A stretch of DNA of 64,000 nucleotides, taken from positions 62,001 through 126,000 of the forward strand of contig JAZQCN010000091.1 in assembly GCA_045546315.1 (NCBI GenBank). Direction: 5' to 3'. How positions within the stretch are numbered: position 1 is the stretch's first letter; every line of letters starts with the position of its first letter. Below are positions 54,412 to 63,722 of the stretch, one piece after another. Source of the DNA: RGIG2041 sp045546315. Its GTDB lineage: Bacteria > Bacillota > Clostridia > UBA1381 > UMGS1253. Both the position numbers and the translations under genes were made by a program. Under the pieces are notes generated by a model. That model was not told the origin of the DNA and did no database searches. It saw only the letters and a list, made by a program, of their open reading frames with translations.

Positions 54412-55602
54412 TTATCCTTTCAGCGCCTCCGTTAAAATAATATGCGCAAGCGCTTCCTTTGCCATATTGTCCGGCGTAAGCTTTTCGCCGTTTCTCTTCA
54501 AAATCGTGACCGTATTTGTATCACAGCCAAAGCCTGCACCCGGCTCGGTTAAGCTGTTGGCTACCATCATGTCACAGTTTTTCTTCTCAAGCTTCTTTTG
54601 TGCGTTTACAAGCAAATCCTGCGTTTCCATGCAAAAGCCCACGAGCACCTGACCGGCAGGCTTATTTTCGCCGAGCTTTGCCAGAATATCCGGGTTTCGC
54701 TTTAAGGTAATCGTCATATCTGCGTCACTTTTTTTGATTTTATGCGCGCTGACGGTCTCCGGCGCGTAATCCGCAACGGCTGCCGCCTTAACGATAATGT
54801 CGCTCTCCTTTGCTCTGGCAAGCACTGCATCACACATCTCCTGCGCGCTCTCCACCTTTACGGTTTCTACGCCGCGCAAATCGGGCAATGCGCTTTTGCC
54901 GCGCACGAGCACAACCTCTGCACCGCGCTGCTTTGCCGCACGCGCGATCGCAAAGCCCATTTTCCCGGAGGAATGGTTTGTAATAAAACGCACCGGGTCA
55001 ATCGCTTCCGCCGTTGCCCCTGCCGTAACCAGCACGCGCTTGCCTGCCAAATCCTTCGGATATGCAATGGCATCGACCACCGCCTCAACGATTTCCTCCG
55101 GCTCTGCCATACGGCCTACGCCAACATCGCCACATGCCAAAAAGCCCTCACCGGCGCGCACAAAGCTGCAGCCGCCATCAGAGAGCTTCTTCATATTTTC
55201 CACCGTGACCGGATGGGTATACATATTTTTGTTCATTGCCGGCGCAATCAGCACCGGTGCTTTCGTTGCAAGGTAGGTCGTCAAAAGCATATTATCGGCA
55301 ATGCCGTATGCCATTTTTGCAATCGTATTTGCCGTTGCGGGCGCAACTAAGAAAAGGTCTGCCTTTTGCGCAAGGGAAACATGCTCTACCTCCCAGCGCT
55401 CCGGCGTACCGAACATATCTAATGCGACCGGATTTTGCGACATAGTGCGGAAGGTCAGCTCACCGACAAATTCCTTTGCGCTCTCCGTTAAAATCACATG
55501 CACGGTTGCGCCGAGCTTTTTGAGTCGGCTGACCACTTCCACAACCTTGTATGCGGCGATACCGCCGCACACGCCTACAACAACACACTTGCCTTTTAAC
55601 AT
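54412..55602 (-). CDS. coaBC: Bifunctional phosphopantothenoylcysteine synthetase/decarboxylase
   Basis: Two steps of coenzyme A synthesis. 396 residues: a flavin-dependent CoaC half with PAMNKNMY and the catalytic Cys in FLACGDVGVGRM, then a CoaB half with ITNHSSGKMGFAIA and the KKSDADMTITLKRNPDIL loop. The conserved neighbour of priA and rpoZ. Confidence 0.96.
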   Translation of the reverse strand: MLKGKCVVVGVCGGIAAYKVVEVVSRLKKLGATVHVILTESAKEFVGELTFRTMSQNPVALDMFGTPERWEVEHVSLAQKADLFLVAPATANTIAKMAYGIADNMLLTTYLATKAPVLIAPAMNKNMYTHPVTVENMKKLSDGGCSFVRAGEGFLACGDVGVGRMAEPEEIVEAVVDAIAYPKDLAGKRVLVTAGATAEAIDPVRFITNHSSGKMGFAIARAAKQRGAEVVLVRGKSALPDLRGVETVKVESAQEMCDAVLARAKESDIIVKAAAVADYAPETVSAHKIKKSDADMTITLKRNPDILAKLGENKPAGQVLVGFCMETQDLLVNAQKKLEKKNCDMMVANSLTEPGAGFGCDTNTVTILKRNGEKLTPDNMAKEALAHIILTEALKG

Positions 55603-55627
55603 AGATTTCCCGCCCTTCTACGGAAAA

Positions 55628-55843
55628 TTATTTATCGCCGAGTACAGCGTTCAGGCTCGGAACAGCCTTCACCTTGCCGCTCTCGATTTCGCCGATAGCT
55701 TCTAAAATCGCTTCGTCGTACTTGCCGGCAAAGGACCCCTCCTGCTGCATACCGAGCTGACGCGCTCTGCGCGCTGTCAGTACTGCAAGTGAGTATCTTG
55801 TGCCTGTCTTTTCTACGAGTTTTGAAATTGCCGGATAAATCAT
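55628..55843 (-). CDS. rpoZ: RNA polymerase omega subunit
   Basis: 71 residues. SLAVLTARRARQL with the following K-rich, helical part is the omega core; it starts MIYPAISKLVEKTGTRYSL as in other Bacillota. Overlaps the gmk stop (ATGA). Helps assemble RNA polymerase. Confidence 0.93.
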   Translation of the reverse strand: MIYPAISKLVEKTGTRYSLAVLTARRARQLGMQQEGSFAGKYDEAILEAIGEIESGKVKAVPSLNAVLGDK

Positions 55844-56451
55844 TTTTTACACACCTCTTCAATAAATTCAAGATTTCTTTCCGTTCTGCAGCGCTCGGCA
55901 TCCATAATACCGCTGAAGCGCTCGACGGCTTTTTCTATATCGTCATTTAACAAAATATAGTTGTACTTCTGAATGTGGCCGAATTCCCAGGCTGCGGTTT
56001 TCAGCCTTTCCTCCACGACCGCAGCAGGCTCTGTGCCGCGCCCGATTAAGCGCGCACGCAGCTCCTTCATCGATGGCGGCAAAACAAATATGTACACGCC
56101 CTCCGGATGCTCAGCGCGCACCTTCATTGCGCCCTGCACCTCGATTTCCAAAATCACATTGATGCCGGCTGCGAGCTTTTCTTCGACAAACGCCTTCGGC
56201 GTGCCGTAGTAATTGCCGCAAAATGCCGCATGCTCAAGCATCTGCCCGGTGCGGATTCTTTCTTCAAATTCCGCTTCGCTGAGGAAAAAATAGTGTACGC
56301 CTTCCTCCTCACCCGGACGCGGCGCTCTCGAGGTTGCCGATACCGACATAACCACATCGTCTCTCTTTTCCAAAAGCGCCTTGCAAATCGTTCCTTTTCC
56401 GGCGCCGGACGGCCCGGATACAACATAAAGTATACCACGGTTACTGCTCAT
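55840..56451 (-). CDS. gmk: Guanylate kinase
   Basis: Phosphorylates GMP to GDP. 203 residues from the ATG at 56451, six bases after GGAGG; codons upstream of it overlap remA. P-loop VSGPSGAGKGTI, GMP-binding SRAPRPGEEEGVHYFF and the lid region RLIGRGTE are seen. Confidence 0.96.
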   Translation of the reverse strand: MSSNRGILYVVSGPSGAGKGTICKALLEKRDDVVMSVSATSRAPRPGEEEGVHYFFLSEAEFEERIRTGQMLEHAAFCGNYYGTPKAFVEEKLAAGINVILEIEVQGAMKVRAEHPEGVYIFVLPPSMKELRARLIGRGTEPAAVVEERLKTAAWEFGHIQKYNYILLNDDIEKAVERFSGIMDAERCRTERNLEFIEEVCKK

Positions 56452-56710
56452 CTTCATCCTCCTGTGCTTGTACCATATCCGCATCCATACGGTTGGCGAC
56501 CGTTTCGGGTGCCAATGCCGAAAGCACGATATGGCCGCTGTCCATTACCAATACCGCCCGCGTGCGTCTGCCGTAGGCGGCATCAATCAGGTTGCCCTGC
56601 TCGCGCGCCTCCTGCACCATACGCTTGACCGGTGCAGAGCCGGGGCTGACAATTGCAATCAGCCTTTCCGCTGCGACAATATTTCCGAAACCGATATTAA
56701 TCAGCTTCAT
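56441..56710 (-). CDS. remA: RemA family DNA-binding regulator
   Basis: 89 residues starting MKLINIGFGNIVAAERLIAI, the DUF370/RemA signature, with DAAYGRRTRAVLVMDSGHI following. In Bacillus it activates biofilm-matrix genes; in other Bacillota the targets are unknown. Same place upstream of gmk as in Bacillus. The short acidic tail EDEDEQ overlaps the gmk ribosome site. Confidence 0.93.
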   Translation of the reverse strand: MKLINIGFGNIVAAERLIAIVSPGSAPVKRMVQEAREQGNLIDAAYGRRTRAVLVMDSGHIVLSALAPETVANRMDADMVQAQEDEDEQ

Positions 56711-56721
56711 ACGCTCACCTC

Positions 56722-57600
56722 TTACTCAATGTTTTGCACCTGCTCACGAAGCTTCTCCAGCTCCGCCTTTAAGTCGACAACAATTTTTGCAATCTCAATA
56801 TCGTTTGCCTTGGAGCCGATGGTGTTGATTTCGCGGTTGATTTCCTGAATTAAGAAGTCGAGCTTTCTGCCAGCCGGTTCGCCGGAGCTTAAGATGTTTT
56901 CCAGCTCGTCAAAGTGACTGCGCAGGCGAACGGTTTCCTCGTCCACCGCAATTTTGTCTGCATAAATCGCAGCCTCTGTCAAAATGCGTGCCTCGTCGAT
57001 ATTCGTCGACTCCAGCACCTCTTCAATGCGCGCACGCAGCTTTGCACGGTATTCTTCCACGCACTGCGGAGAGCGCACCTCGATTTCAGCCACACGCTCA
57101 AGCATAAATGCGCTTCTCTGGCGCAAATCCGCCAGCATTCTTTCGCCTTCACGCATACGCATATCCATAAAATCGCGCATCGCCTGCGAGAGCGCATGCT
57201 CAACCAAAGACCAGATGTGTTCTGCATCCTCTTCCTTGCGCTCGGTTAAGAAAATATCCGAAAAACGCGCAACCGAGCCGACGCTGATATCGTCGCGCAG
57301 GCTGAAGGTATCACGAAGCTCACGCAAAACATCGATATAGTTTTCCGCAAGCGGCACATTCAAGGTAATCTCCTTGTCCGCCTCGCCGAAGCTTTCCATC
57401 GCCACATAGATATCCACCTTACCGCGGTTGATAAAGCCCGATGCGTACACGCGCACCTTGTCCTCCAAATAGCCGAAATAACGCGGCACCTTAATGTTAT
57501 AGTCCGCATAGCGGTGATTCACCGACTTGATTTCCACCAAGATTTTCTTGTCGCCGACTACGCCCTCAAAGCGGCCGTAGCCTGTCATACTTTTAATCAT
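56722..57600 (-). CDS. YicC/YloC family endoribonuclease
   Basis: 292 residues. SMTGYGR at the N-terminus, EIKSVNHRYADYNIKVPR and the C-terminal GRKLDFLIQEINREINTIGSKAND are the family marks. E. coli YicC is an RNase linked to decay of small RNAs; the role here is inferred from that. First gene of the long operon down to thiN, with its own promoter 60-90 bases upstream. Confidence 0.92.
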   Translation of the reverse strand: MIKSMTGYGRFEGVVGDKKILVEIKSVNHRYADYNIKVPRYFGYLEDKVRVYASGFINRGKVDIYVAMESFGEADKEITLNVPLAENYIDVLRELRDTFSLRDDISVGSVARFSDIFLTERKEEDAEHIWSLVEHALSQAMRDFMDMRMREGERMLADLRQRSAFMLERVAEIEVRSPQCVEEYRAKLRARIEEVLESTNIDEARILTEAAIYADKIAVDEETVRLRSHFDELENILSSGEPAGRKLDFLIQEINREINTIGSKANDIEIAKIVVDLKAELEKLREQVQNIE

Positions 57601-57660
57601 TTTTCTGCTCCTGTTCTATGGTTTTTCTTCATCCTTTATTTACATAGTTCCGGATAAAAC

Positions 57661-57690
57661 AGTATACCACAAAACTGCTCTAAAAGTCAA
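57661..57690 (-). promoter_or_regulatory. Promoter of the yicC-thiN operon
   Basis: Minus-strand TTGACT (57690-57685), an 18-bp spacer and TATACT (57666-57661). It begins eight bases after the stop of the peptide-binding protein gene, so no terminator fits between them. Confidence 0.75.
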
Positions 57691-57697
57691 GCCATTG

Positions 57698-59257
57698 TCA
57701 CTTTGCATTCCAGGCAAAAAAGCTTGCAAAGGCATTGCCGTAAGCCGGAATAATTTCGCCCTCAATTCTGTCGTTTACAATCACGGCATTCTGCCCAAAG
57801 CCGATGGATATAATCGGCATTTCATCCGAAAACGCATCCGCAAGCTCTAAAAACGCCGCAGCCTTGTCCGACTGCGTTACCGCTGTCTGCGCATTGGCAT
57901 ACAGCGTATCCATACGCGCACTGCCTGCCGAGGCAAACCGCGCACCGCTGCCGATAAACACTAAAACATCCAAATCGTCAGCGAGCAGCGTCTCGCCGAT
58001 AAACATACTGTATTCTCTTTCTTCTACCCACAGATTGTAGGTTTCAAAATCCGTTTTCTGCACCTCTGCACCGATGCCGAATGCCCGCAGCTGCTTTACA
58101 ATTTCCGCCGCAGCCGCACAGCGCACCTCGTTTTCCTGATTGACTAAGATGGGAATGTAGAGCCTTTGTATACCTTCCTCCGTTTCCTTTTCCCATCGGC
58201 CGTCCGTCGCTTTTGTATACCCTGCCGCCTCTAAAATTGCTGCCGGGTCCTCCGGCGCTGTATTCTCCTCCGGCGGCAAGTTATACGCGCTGCCCGGCAA
58301 AAACGGCAGCTCGGATGCCGTCAGGCGACCGAACATTGCATTTTTGCTGATTTCCTCGCGGTTTAAAACAAGTGAAATCGCACGACGCACCTGCTTATCT
58401 GCCAGCGCGCCCTCGGCATTGATGCCCAGGAAGGTAAATCTTCTGTTGGTATAAGGAAATGTGACTACATTGCCCTTCGGGCTGTAAGTCCGAAGCAGCT
58501 CTGCATCGACATGCACCGCCTCGACCTCACGGTTTTCCAGCGCATACATCACATCCGCCGCACGCGGCAGCTCCTTTAAAACCACCTGCTCAATTTTGCC
58601 CTGCTGTTGTGTTACGCAGTTCGGGCTCTTTTCCAGAATATGAGCCTTGCCCGGCAGCACCGGCGCATATCGGTATGCCGATGTGCCAATCGGCACATAG
58701 TCTGCCTGCACACTTGTGCAATCCGTTCCGCGCTGAATAACCGGAAAATCCAGCTGCTCTATAAAGCAGCTGTTCGGTTCGGTCAGCTGAATTTCAAAAA
58801 CAAAGTTACTTCTCGCCGTATAGTCGGCAATGCCGTACAAATAAGCTTTCAGTCTTGAGCTTTCCGCCTTTTCAATGGCAGAAAGCGTATAGGCTACATC
58901 ATAGGCAGAAAACAGCTTGCCGTCGTGCCACTTCACATCGTTGCGCAGCTGCACCGTATACACAAGCCCGTCTGCCGAAATATCGGTTTTCACTGCCAGC
59001 ACCGGCGAAAGCACACCGTCTGCGCCGCGGCTGTACAGGCTGTCATACACCAAGCGCATCGCATCAAGCACCGTATCCGACTGCGTCAGCACCGGGTTGA
59101 AGGTGTCAAAGTGCGTCAGCGGCAGGCTGACAACGCCTGTACCGCCCTCCTTGTAGATAACGCGGTCACCGTCCCCGTCTCTGCGCGCACAGCCGCACCC
59201 GGCAAGCATTGCGGCACAAAGCATAATCAAAATTGTAAAAATAACACTCTTTTTCAT
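57698..59257 (-). CDS. Family 5 extracellular solute-binding lipoprotein (peptide-type), orphan
   Basis: 519 residues from the ATG at 59257 (AAGGATG upstream). The lipoprotein signal ends LAGC, followed by GCARRDGDGD. The body fits the SBP_bac_5 family: LRNDVKWHDGKLFSAYDVAYTLSAI, VRRAISLVLNREEI and PFLPGSAYN. These proteins bind oligopeptides or similar ligands for ABC importers. No permease or ATPase gene adjoins, so its partners must be elsewhere, or it works as a sensor or chaperone. Confidence 0.88.
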   Translation of the reverse strand: MKKSVIFTILIMLCAAMLAGCGCARRDGDGDRVIYKEGGTGVVSLPLTHFDTFNPVLTQSDTVLDAMRLVYDSLYSRGADGVLSPVLAVKTDISADGLVYTVQLRNDVKWHDGKLFSAYDVAYTLSAIEKAESSRLKAYLYGIADYTARSNFVFEIQLTEPNSCFIEQLDFPVIQRGTDCTSVQADYVPIGTSAYRYAPVLPGKAHILEKSPNCVTQQQGKIEQVVLKELPRAADVMYALENREVEAVHVDAELLRTYSPKGNVVTFPYTNRRFTFLGINAEGALADKQVRRAISLVLNREEISKNAMFGRLTASELPFLPGSAYNLPPEENTAPEDPAAILEAAGYTKATDGRWEKETEEGIQRLYIPILVNQENEVRCAAAAEIVKQLRAFGIGAEVQKTDFETYNLWVEEREYSMFIGETLLADDLDVLVFIGSGARFASAGSARMDTLYANAQTAVTQSDKAAAFLELADAFSDEMPIISIGFGQNAVIVNDRIEGEIIPAYGNAFASFFAWNAK

Positions 59258-59277
59258 CGTTAACATCCTTAATTCAA

Positions 59278-59300
59278 AAGAAAATGCTCTGCATTTTCTT
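59278..59300 (-). terminator. Possible terminator after pgeF
   Basis: Ten-bp arms AAGAAAATGC/GCATTTTCTT (59278-59287, 59291-59300); on the minus strand TTTGAATT follows. AT-rich and of moderate strength. Confidence 0.5.
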
Positions 59301-59318
59301 GCCATACCTCTTCACCAT

Positions 59319-60131
59319 TCACTCTTCACTATTCCCTTGCAGCTCCATCAGCGCGCCCATCAAGCCGATTTTCCCCTTGTGGGCACGATTGGAGAAAAAC
59401 TCGTCGCAGTGGCAGCAGGTGCAAAGCTCTGCCAGCGTAATCGCGTTCTCGCGCACGCCGACCGATTTTAGCTGATCGGCAATCAGCGACCAAAGGTCAA
59501 TATGATATTTTTCGCCGACCGGCTTGCGGTACGCTTCCCCGAACTGCGCAGCCACATCTTCATCCACCTCAAAATGGCACTGCCCGATGGACGGCCCGAT
59601 CGCCGCAAGCACATCCTTTGGCTCTGTGCCGAATTCTGCCTGCATTTTCAAAACCGTCTTTTTCGCAATCTCCAGCACGGTCGAGCGCCAGCCGGAGTGC
59701 ACCAGGCCAAACGCCTTCTTTTTTACATCGAGCAAAAACACCGGCACACAGTCTGCGCAAAACACAACAGCAGGCACGCCGGGCGTGTTGCAGATAAAGG
59801 CATCCGTGTCGGTAATGTCGCTTTCGCGCACGATGCCCTTGCCGCAATCCGCCGCGGTAAGCACGCGAATACCATCATGATGCTCCTGCTTAGAGAGCAC
59901 AAGCCTGTCGCGCTCGATGCCGAGCGCATTGCAAAGAATGCCGAAGTTTTCATACACATTCTCGCGCGTATCCTTGCGATAAAAGCCCAAATTCAGCTCT
60001 GCCGTTTCGCCGGTGCTCACACCGCCGAGTCGCGTTGAAAACCCGTGGCGCACCATCCCTGTCTTTGTAAATGCAGGTACGGTATAATACACCAATTTTC
60101 CTTTTTTATGCCTTTCAAAACCTTTTTGCAT
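59319..60131 (-). CDS. pgeF: Peptidoglycan editing factor PgeF (YfiH/DUF152 family)
   Basis: 270 residues. The three metal ligands lie in KQEHHDGI, TADCVPVFL and VHSGWRST. E. coli PgeF removes wrongly made UDP-MurNAc-L-Ser; other members act as purine nucleoside phosphorylases or phenol oxidases. Nine bases after uvrC, so in one operon with it. Confidence 0.9.
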   Translation of the reverse strand: MQKGFERHKKGKLVYYTVPAFTKTGMVRHGFSTRLGGVSTGETAELNLGFYRKDTRENVYENFGILCNALGIERDRLVLSKQEHHDGIRVLTAADCGKGIVRESDITDTDAFICNTPGVPAVVFCADCVPVFLLDVKKKAFGLVHSGWRSTVLEIAKKTVLKMQAEFGTEPKDVLAAIGPSIGQCHFEVDEDVAAQFGEAYRKPVGEKYHIDLWSLIADQLKSVGVRENAITLAELCTCCHCDEFFSNRAHKGKIGLMGALMELQGNSEE

Positions 60132-60140
60132 AATGCTCTC

Positions 60141-61994
60141 CTAATGATAATACTCATATACATTTTGCGCGCTGCGCCTGTCAAGGCCTGCCGCCTGCAA
60201 ATCTTCTACGCTCGCCCGCGCAACGGCATCGAGCGTTTTAAAAGCGCGCAAAAGCTGCTTTCTGCGCACCTCGCCCACGCCCGGAATTTCCGCAAGCTCC
60301 GAGCGGAAGGCATTTTGCCTGCGCACCTTTTTATGATAGCCGATGGCGGTATTATGCGTTTCCTCGCAAATTGCGCCGATTAAGCGATATGCCGCCGAAT
60401 TCTTCGGCAGCGGCACTGCGCCCTCCGCATTCATCAGCTCTGAAAAATTATGCTTGTCATCCTTTTGCATACCGAAAATACCAAAGCTCTGTGCAAACGG
60501 CGCAAGCGCCTCGAGCACCGCATGAATATGCCCCTTACCGCCGTCAATGAGCATCAAATCCGGCAACGGCAAAAACTTTGCATCCTTTTTGGATAGTGTG
60601 CCTGCCTCAATTGCGGCAAGCTCCGCGTGTGCACGCTGCATACGGCGGCGCACAACCTCCTGCATTGCGGCATAGTCGTTTTGCCCGTCAAAGCTCTGGA
60701 TGCGGAAATTGCGCTTTGCCGCTTTGTTCACCGTTCCGTTTTCAAACACAACCATTACCCCGACCGTACCCGTACCGCCGGTGTTGGAAATGTCATAGCT
60801 TTCGATGCGGCGCGGAATTTTGGAAAGATGCGTATACTCTGCAAGCTTTTCCAATACGCCGCGCTCCGTTTCGCGCTTTAATTCACTGATTTTATAGTCG
60901 TCAATTGCATTGTTGATGTTCTTTAAAAGCATATGCACCAACTGCTTTTTCTCGCCGCGCACCGGCACGGCAAGGTGCACTCTTTTGCCGCGCAGCGATG
61001 ATAAATACAGCTCGAGCATTTCCGCCTCGTCTGCACTGCAGCCGAGCAAAATCTCCGGCGGCACATAGCTTGCGGTAGAGTAGTAGCGCTTTAAAAACTC
61101 CGCCATAATTTCGCCGTCCGTCAAATCACTCACGCCGTCGATGCGAAAGCTCTGCCGCCCGGTCATTCGCCCGCCGCGGATTAAAAACATCTCAAAAAAC
61201 GCCTTGTCGTCATAACTGACAAAATCGGCAACATCGCGGTCGGTTTGCGCATCGGAAATAATCTTCTGCCGCTCGTTTACGGCGTGAATTGCCGCAATCT
61301 GGTCGCGCTTTTCCGCCGCCCTTTCAAATGCCATATTCTCTGCCGCTGCCTGCATCTGCGCCTCAAGTGCGCGGACAATTTCGTCGCTCTTGCCGTCTAA
61401 AAACATACAAATCTGCTCAAATACCGCTCTGTACTCCGCCTGCGTTATCTCGCCGCGGCACGGCGCAAAGCATTTTTTTATCTGATAATTCAGGCACGGC
61501 CTCCCCTTGCCGATATCCTGCGGAAAGCTTCTTTTGCAGGTCGGAATTAAAAAGATTTTTTTAATCAGCTCCACCGTCTGGCGCACCACGCCCATCCCGG
61601 AATACGGCCCATAGTAGCGCGCGCCGTCCGGCAGCATACTGCGCGTAATTGAAAGGCGCGGATAGTCCTTATTCATGGTCACTTTAATATACGGATAATG
61701 CTTATCGTCTTTTAAAAGAATATTATAATGCGGCTTGTACTTTTTAATAAGGTTGCATTCAAGCACAAGCGCCTCTAACTCCGAATCCGTGATAATATAT
61801 TCAAACCAGGCAACATGGCTGACCATGGCAAGCACCTTGGCAGAGTGGTTTTTGCTCTGCATAAAATACTGACGCACGCGGTTTTTAAGCACCTTTGCCT
61901 TGCCGACATAGATGACATTATCGTCTTTATCGTGCATCAGATATACGCCCGGCAGCTCCGGGAGCTTTTTGAGCTGCTGCTTTAAGTCAAACAC
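60141..61994 (-). CDS. uvrC: Excinuclease ABC subunit C
   Basis: Makes both cuts in nucleotide excision repair. 617 residues from a GTG at 61994, eight bases after GGAGG. GIY-YIG nuclease at the N-terminus (GVYLMHDKDDNVIYVGKAK), a UVR UvrB-contact segment near 200-235, an RNase H-like nuclease (SYDISNTGGTGTVG, LMLIDGGKGHI) and two helix-hairpin-helix motifs at the end (EIPGVGEVRRKQLL). Confidence 0.97.
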   Translation of the reverse strand: MFDLKQQLKKLPELPGVYLMHDKDDNVIYVGKAKVLKNRVRQYFMQSKNHSAKVLAMVSHVAWFEYIITDSELEALVLECNLIKKYKPHYNILLKDDKHYPYIKVTMNKDYPRLSITRSMLPDGARYYGPYSGMGVVRQTVELIKKIFLIPTCKRSFPQDIGKGRPCLNYQIKKCFAPCRGEITQAEYRAVFEQICMFLDGKSDEIVRALEAQMQAAAENMAFERAAEKRDQIAAIHAVNERQKIISDAQTDRDVADFVSYDDKAFFEMFLIRGGRMTGRQSFRIDGVSDLTDGEIMAEFLKRYYSTASYVPPEILLGCSADEAEMLELYLSSLRGKRVHLAVPVRGEKKQLVHMLLKNINNAIDDYKISELKRETERGVLEKLAEYTHLSKIPRRIESYDISNTGGTGTVGVMVVFENGTVNKAAKRNFRIQSFDGQNDYAAMQEVVRRRMQRAHAELAAIEAGTLSKKDAKFLPLPDLMLIDGGKGHIHAVLEALAPFAQSFGIFGMQKDDKHNFSELMNAEGAVPLPKNSAAYRLIGAICEETHNTAIGYHKKVRRQNAFRSELAEIPGVGEVRRKQLLRAFKTLDAVARASVEDLQAAGLDRRSAQNVYEYYH

Positions 61995-62026
61995 GCCATT
62001 GCCCTCCTTTAAAATTTCTTATACAT

Positions 62027-62055
62027 AGTATACCATCAAACCCGTTTCTATGCAA
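62027..62055 (-). promoter_or_regulatory. uvrC-pgeF promoter
   Basis: Minus-strand TTGCAT (62055-62050), a 17-bp spacer and TATACT (62032-62027). It lies back to back with the gltX promoter, only eight bases between their -35 boxes. Confidence 0.75.
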
Positions 62056-62063
62056 CTTTAATA

Positions 62064-62092
62064 TTGACAATACTTTTTTCGGGAATTATAAT
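62064..62092 (+). promoter_or_regulatory. gltX promoter
   Basis: TTGACA (62064-62069), a 17-bp spacer and TATAAT (62087-62092): both hexamers and the spacing are perfect consensus, so expression should be strong. Confidence 0.9.
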
Positions 62093-62129
62093 ATATAGAG
62101 GTATAAATACCCAAGAAAGGTTGAATAGC

Positions 62130-63581
62130 ATGGCAAACAAAATCAGAACCCGTTTTGCACCGAGCCCGACCGGCTATATGCACATCGGTAACTTAAGAAC
62201 CGCACTGTATGCATGGCTGCTTGCGCGCTCGAGCGATGAGGGTACATTTATTTTAAGAATTGAGGACACCGACCAGGAACGCTATGTCGAGGGTGCGGTA
62301 GATTTGATTTACAAAACACTCGCCGACACCGGCCTTGTACACGATGAAGGTCCGGACAAGGACGGCGGCTGCGGCCCGTATATCCAGAGTGAGCGCCGCG
62401 GTATGTACAAAAAGTATGCAGAGGAGCTCGTAGAAAAGGGCGCTGCCTACTACTGCTTCTGCGACAAGGACCGCTTAGAGGAGCTGCGTGCAATTCAGAC
62501 AGCATCGAAGGTGCCGCCGAAGTATGATGGGCACTGCTCGAGACTCTCGAAAGAAGAAATCCAAGAAAAGCTTGCAAGCGGCGTGCCGTATGTTATCCGC
62601 CAGAAGATTCCGCAGGAGGGCACAACCTCGTTCCACGATGAGGTTTTCGGTGACATCACTGTTGAAAATTCTACACTTGACGATAACATTCTTTTAAAGG
62701 CAGACGGTCTGCCGACCTACAACTTCGCAAATGTTATCGATGACCATTTAATGGGCATCACACATGTTATCCGCGGCAGCGAGTATCTTTCCTCCACGCC
62801 GAAGTACAATCTTCTCTACGAAGCCTTCGGCTGGGAAATTCCGAAATACATTCACTGCTCGCCGGTTATGAAGGATGCGCAGAAAAAGCTTTCCAAGCGT
62901 GAGGGCGACGCATCGTACGAGGACTTTATCAACAAGGGCTACTTGAAGGATGCCATCATCAACTATATTGCCCTGCTCGGCTGGAGCCCGGGTACAGAGC
63001 AGGAAATCTTTACGCTCGATGAGCTTGTAGCCGCATTTGATGTTTCCGGCATCAGTAAGTCCCCGGCAATTTTCGATGTAAACAAGTTAAACTGGATGAA
63101 TGCAGAGTACATCAGAAAGCTCACCATCGAAGAGTTTACCGAAAAGGCTATGCCGTACTACAAGCAGGCCGTAAAGCGCGATGTAGACTACAATCTGCTC
63201 TCCGCTCTCCTGCACGACCGCACGGAGAAGTTTTCCGACATTCCGGAAAATATTGACTTTATCGACACGCTTTGCGACTACGACACAGAGCTGTATGTCA
63301 ACAAAAAGATGAAGACCAACGAGGAAGTATCGAAGGATGCACTCGAAAAGATTCTGCCGGTGCTGGAAGGTCTTACAGACTGGACACACGATGCAATCCA
63401 CGATGCACTCTTTGCCCTCATCGAAAGCCTCGGCGTCAAGAACGGCGTGATTTTATTCCCGCTGCGCGTGGCTGTTTCCGGCAAGAAATTCACACCGGGC
63501 GGCGGCGTTGAAATCGCAGAGCTTTTAGGCAAGGAAGAAACCATCGCCAGAATTAAAAAGGGTATTGAAAAATTAGCATAA
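62130..63581 (+). CDS. gltX: Glutamyl-tRNA synthetase
   Basis: Class I synthetase. 483 residues from the ATG at 62130 (GAAAGG upstream; the open frame back to 62064 is only the promoter region). HIGH-type motif FAPSPTGYMHIGN, Cys-rich CFCDKD in the connecting domain, KLSKREGD as KMSKS loop, and a helical anticodon-binding C-terminus. Whether it also charges tRNA-Gln cannot be read directly. Confidence 0.97.
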   Translation: MANKIRTRFAPSPTGYMHIGNLRTALYAWLLARSSDEGTFILRIEDTDQERYVEGAVDLIYKTLADTGLVHDEGPDKDGGCGPYIQSERRGMYKKYAEELVEKGAAYYCFCDKDRLEELRAIQTASKVPPKYDGHCSRLSKEEIQEKLASGVPYVIRQKIPQEGTTSFHDEVFGDITVENSTLDDNILLKADGLPTYNFANVIDDHLMGITHVIRGSEYLSSTPKYNLLYEAFGWEIPKYIHCSPVMKDAQKKLSKREGDASYEDFINKGYLKDAIINYIALLGWSPGTEQEIFTLDELVAAFDVSGISKSPAIFDVNKLNWMNAEYIRKLTIEEFTEKAMPYYKQAVKRDVDYNLLSALLHDRTEKFSDIPENIDFIDTLCDYDTELYVNKKMKTNEEVSKDALEKILPVLEGLTDWTHDAIHDALFALIESLGVKNGVILFPLRVAVSGKKFTPGGGVEIAELLGKEETIARIKKGIEKLA

Positions 63582-63588
63582 TTTTAAA

Positions 63589-63614
63589 AAAAGACGGATG
63601 CAAATCCGTCTTTT
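63589..63614 (+). terminator. Terminator of gltX
   Basis: Perfect 11-bp arms AAAAGACGGAT/ATCCGTCTTTT (63589-63599, 63604-63614) directly after the stop, with T-rich sequence behind it. Confidence 0.88.
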
Positions 63615-63660
63615 ACTTTTGTTAAAGTCAAAATTCTACGAAAATAAAGCAATTTTATTC

Positions 63661-63689
63661 TTGCTCTTTCTCCCTATATCCGCTATACT
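63661..63689 (+). promoter_or_regulatory. Promoter of the comB-like gene
   Basis: TTGCTC (63661-63666), a 17-bp spacer and TATACT (63684-63689), 33 bases before the start codon. Confidence 0.6.
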
Positions 63690-63722
63690 TATAGCAAAGA
63701 ATTTACGCAGGAGGATATAAAG

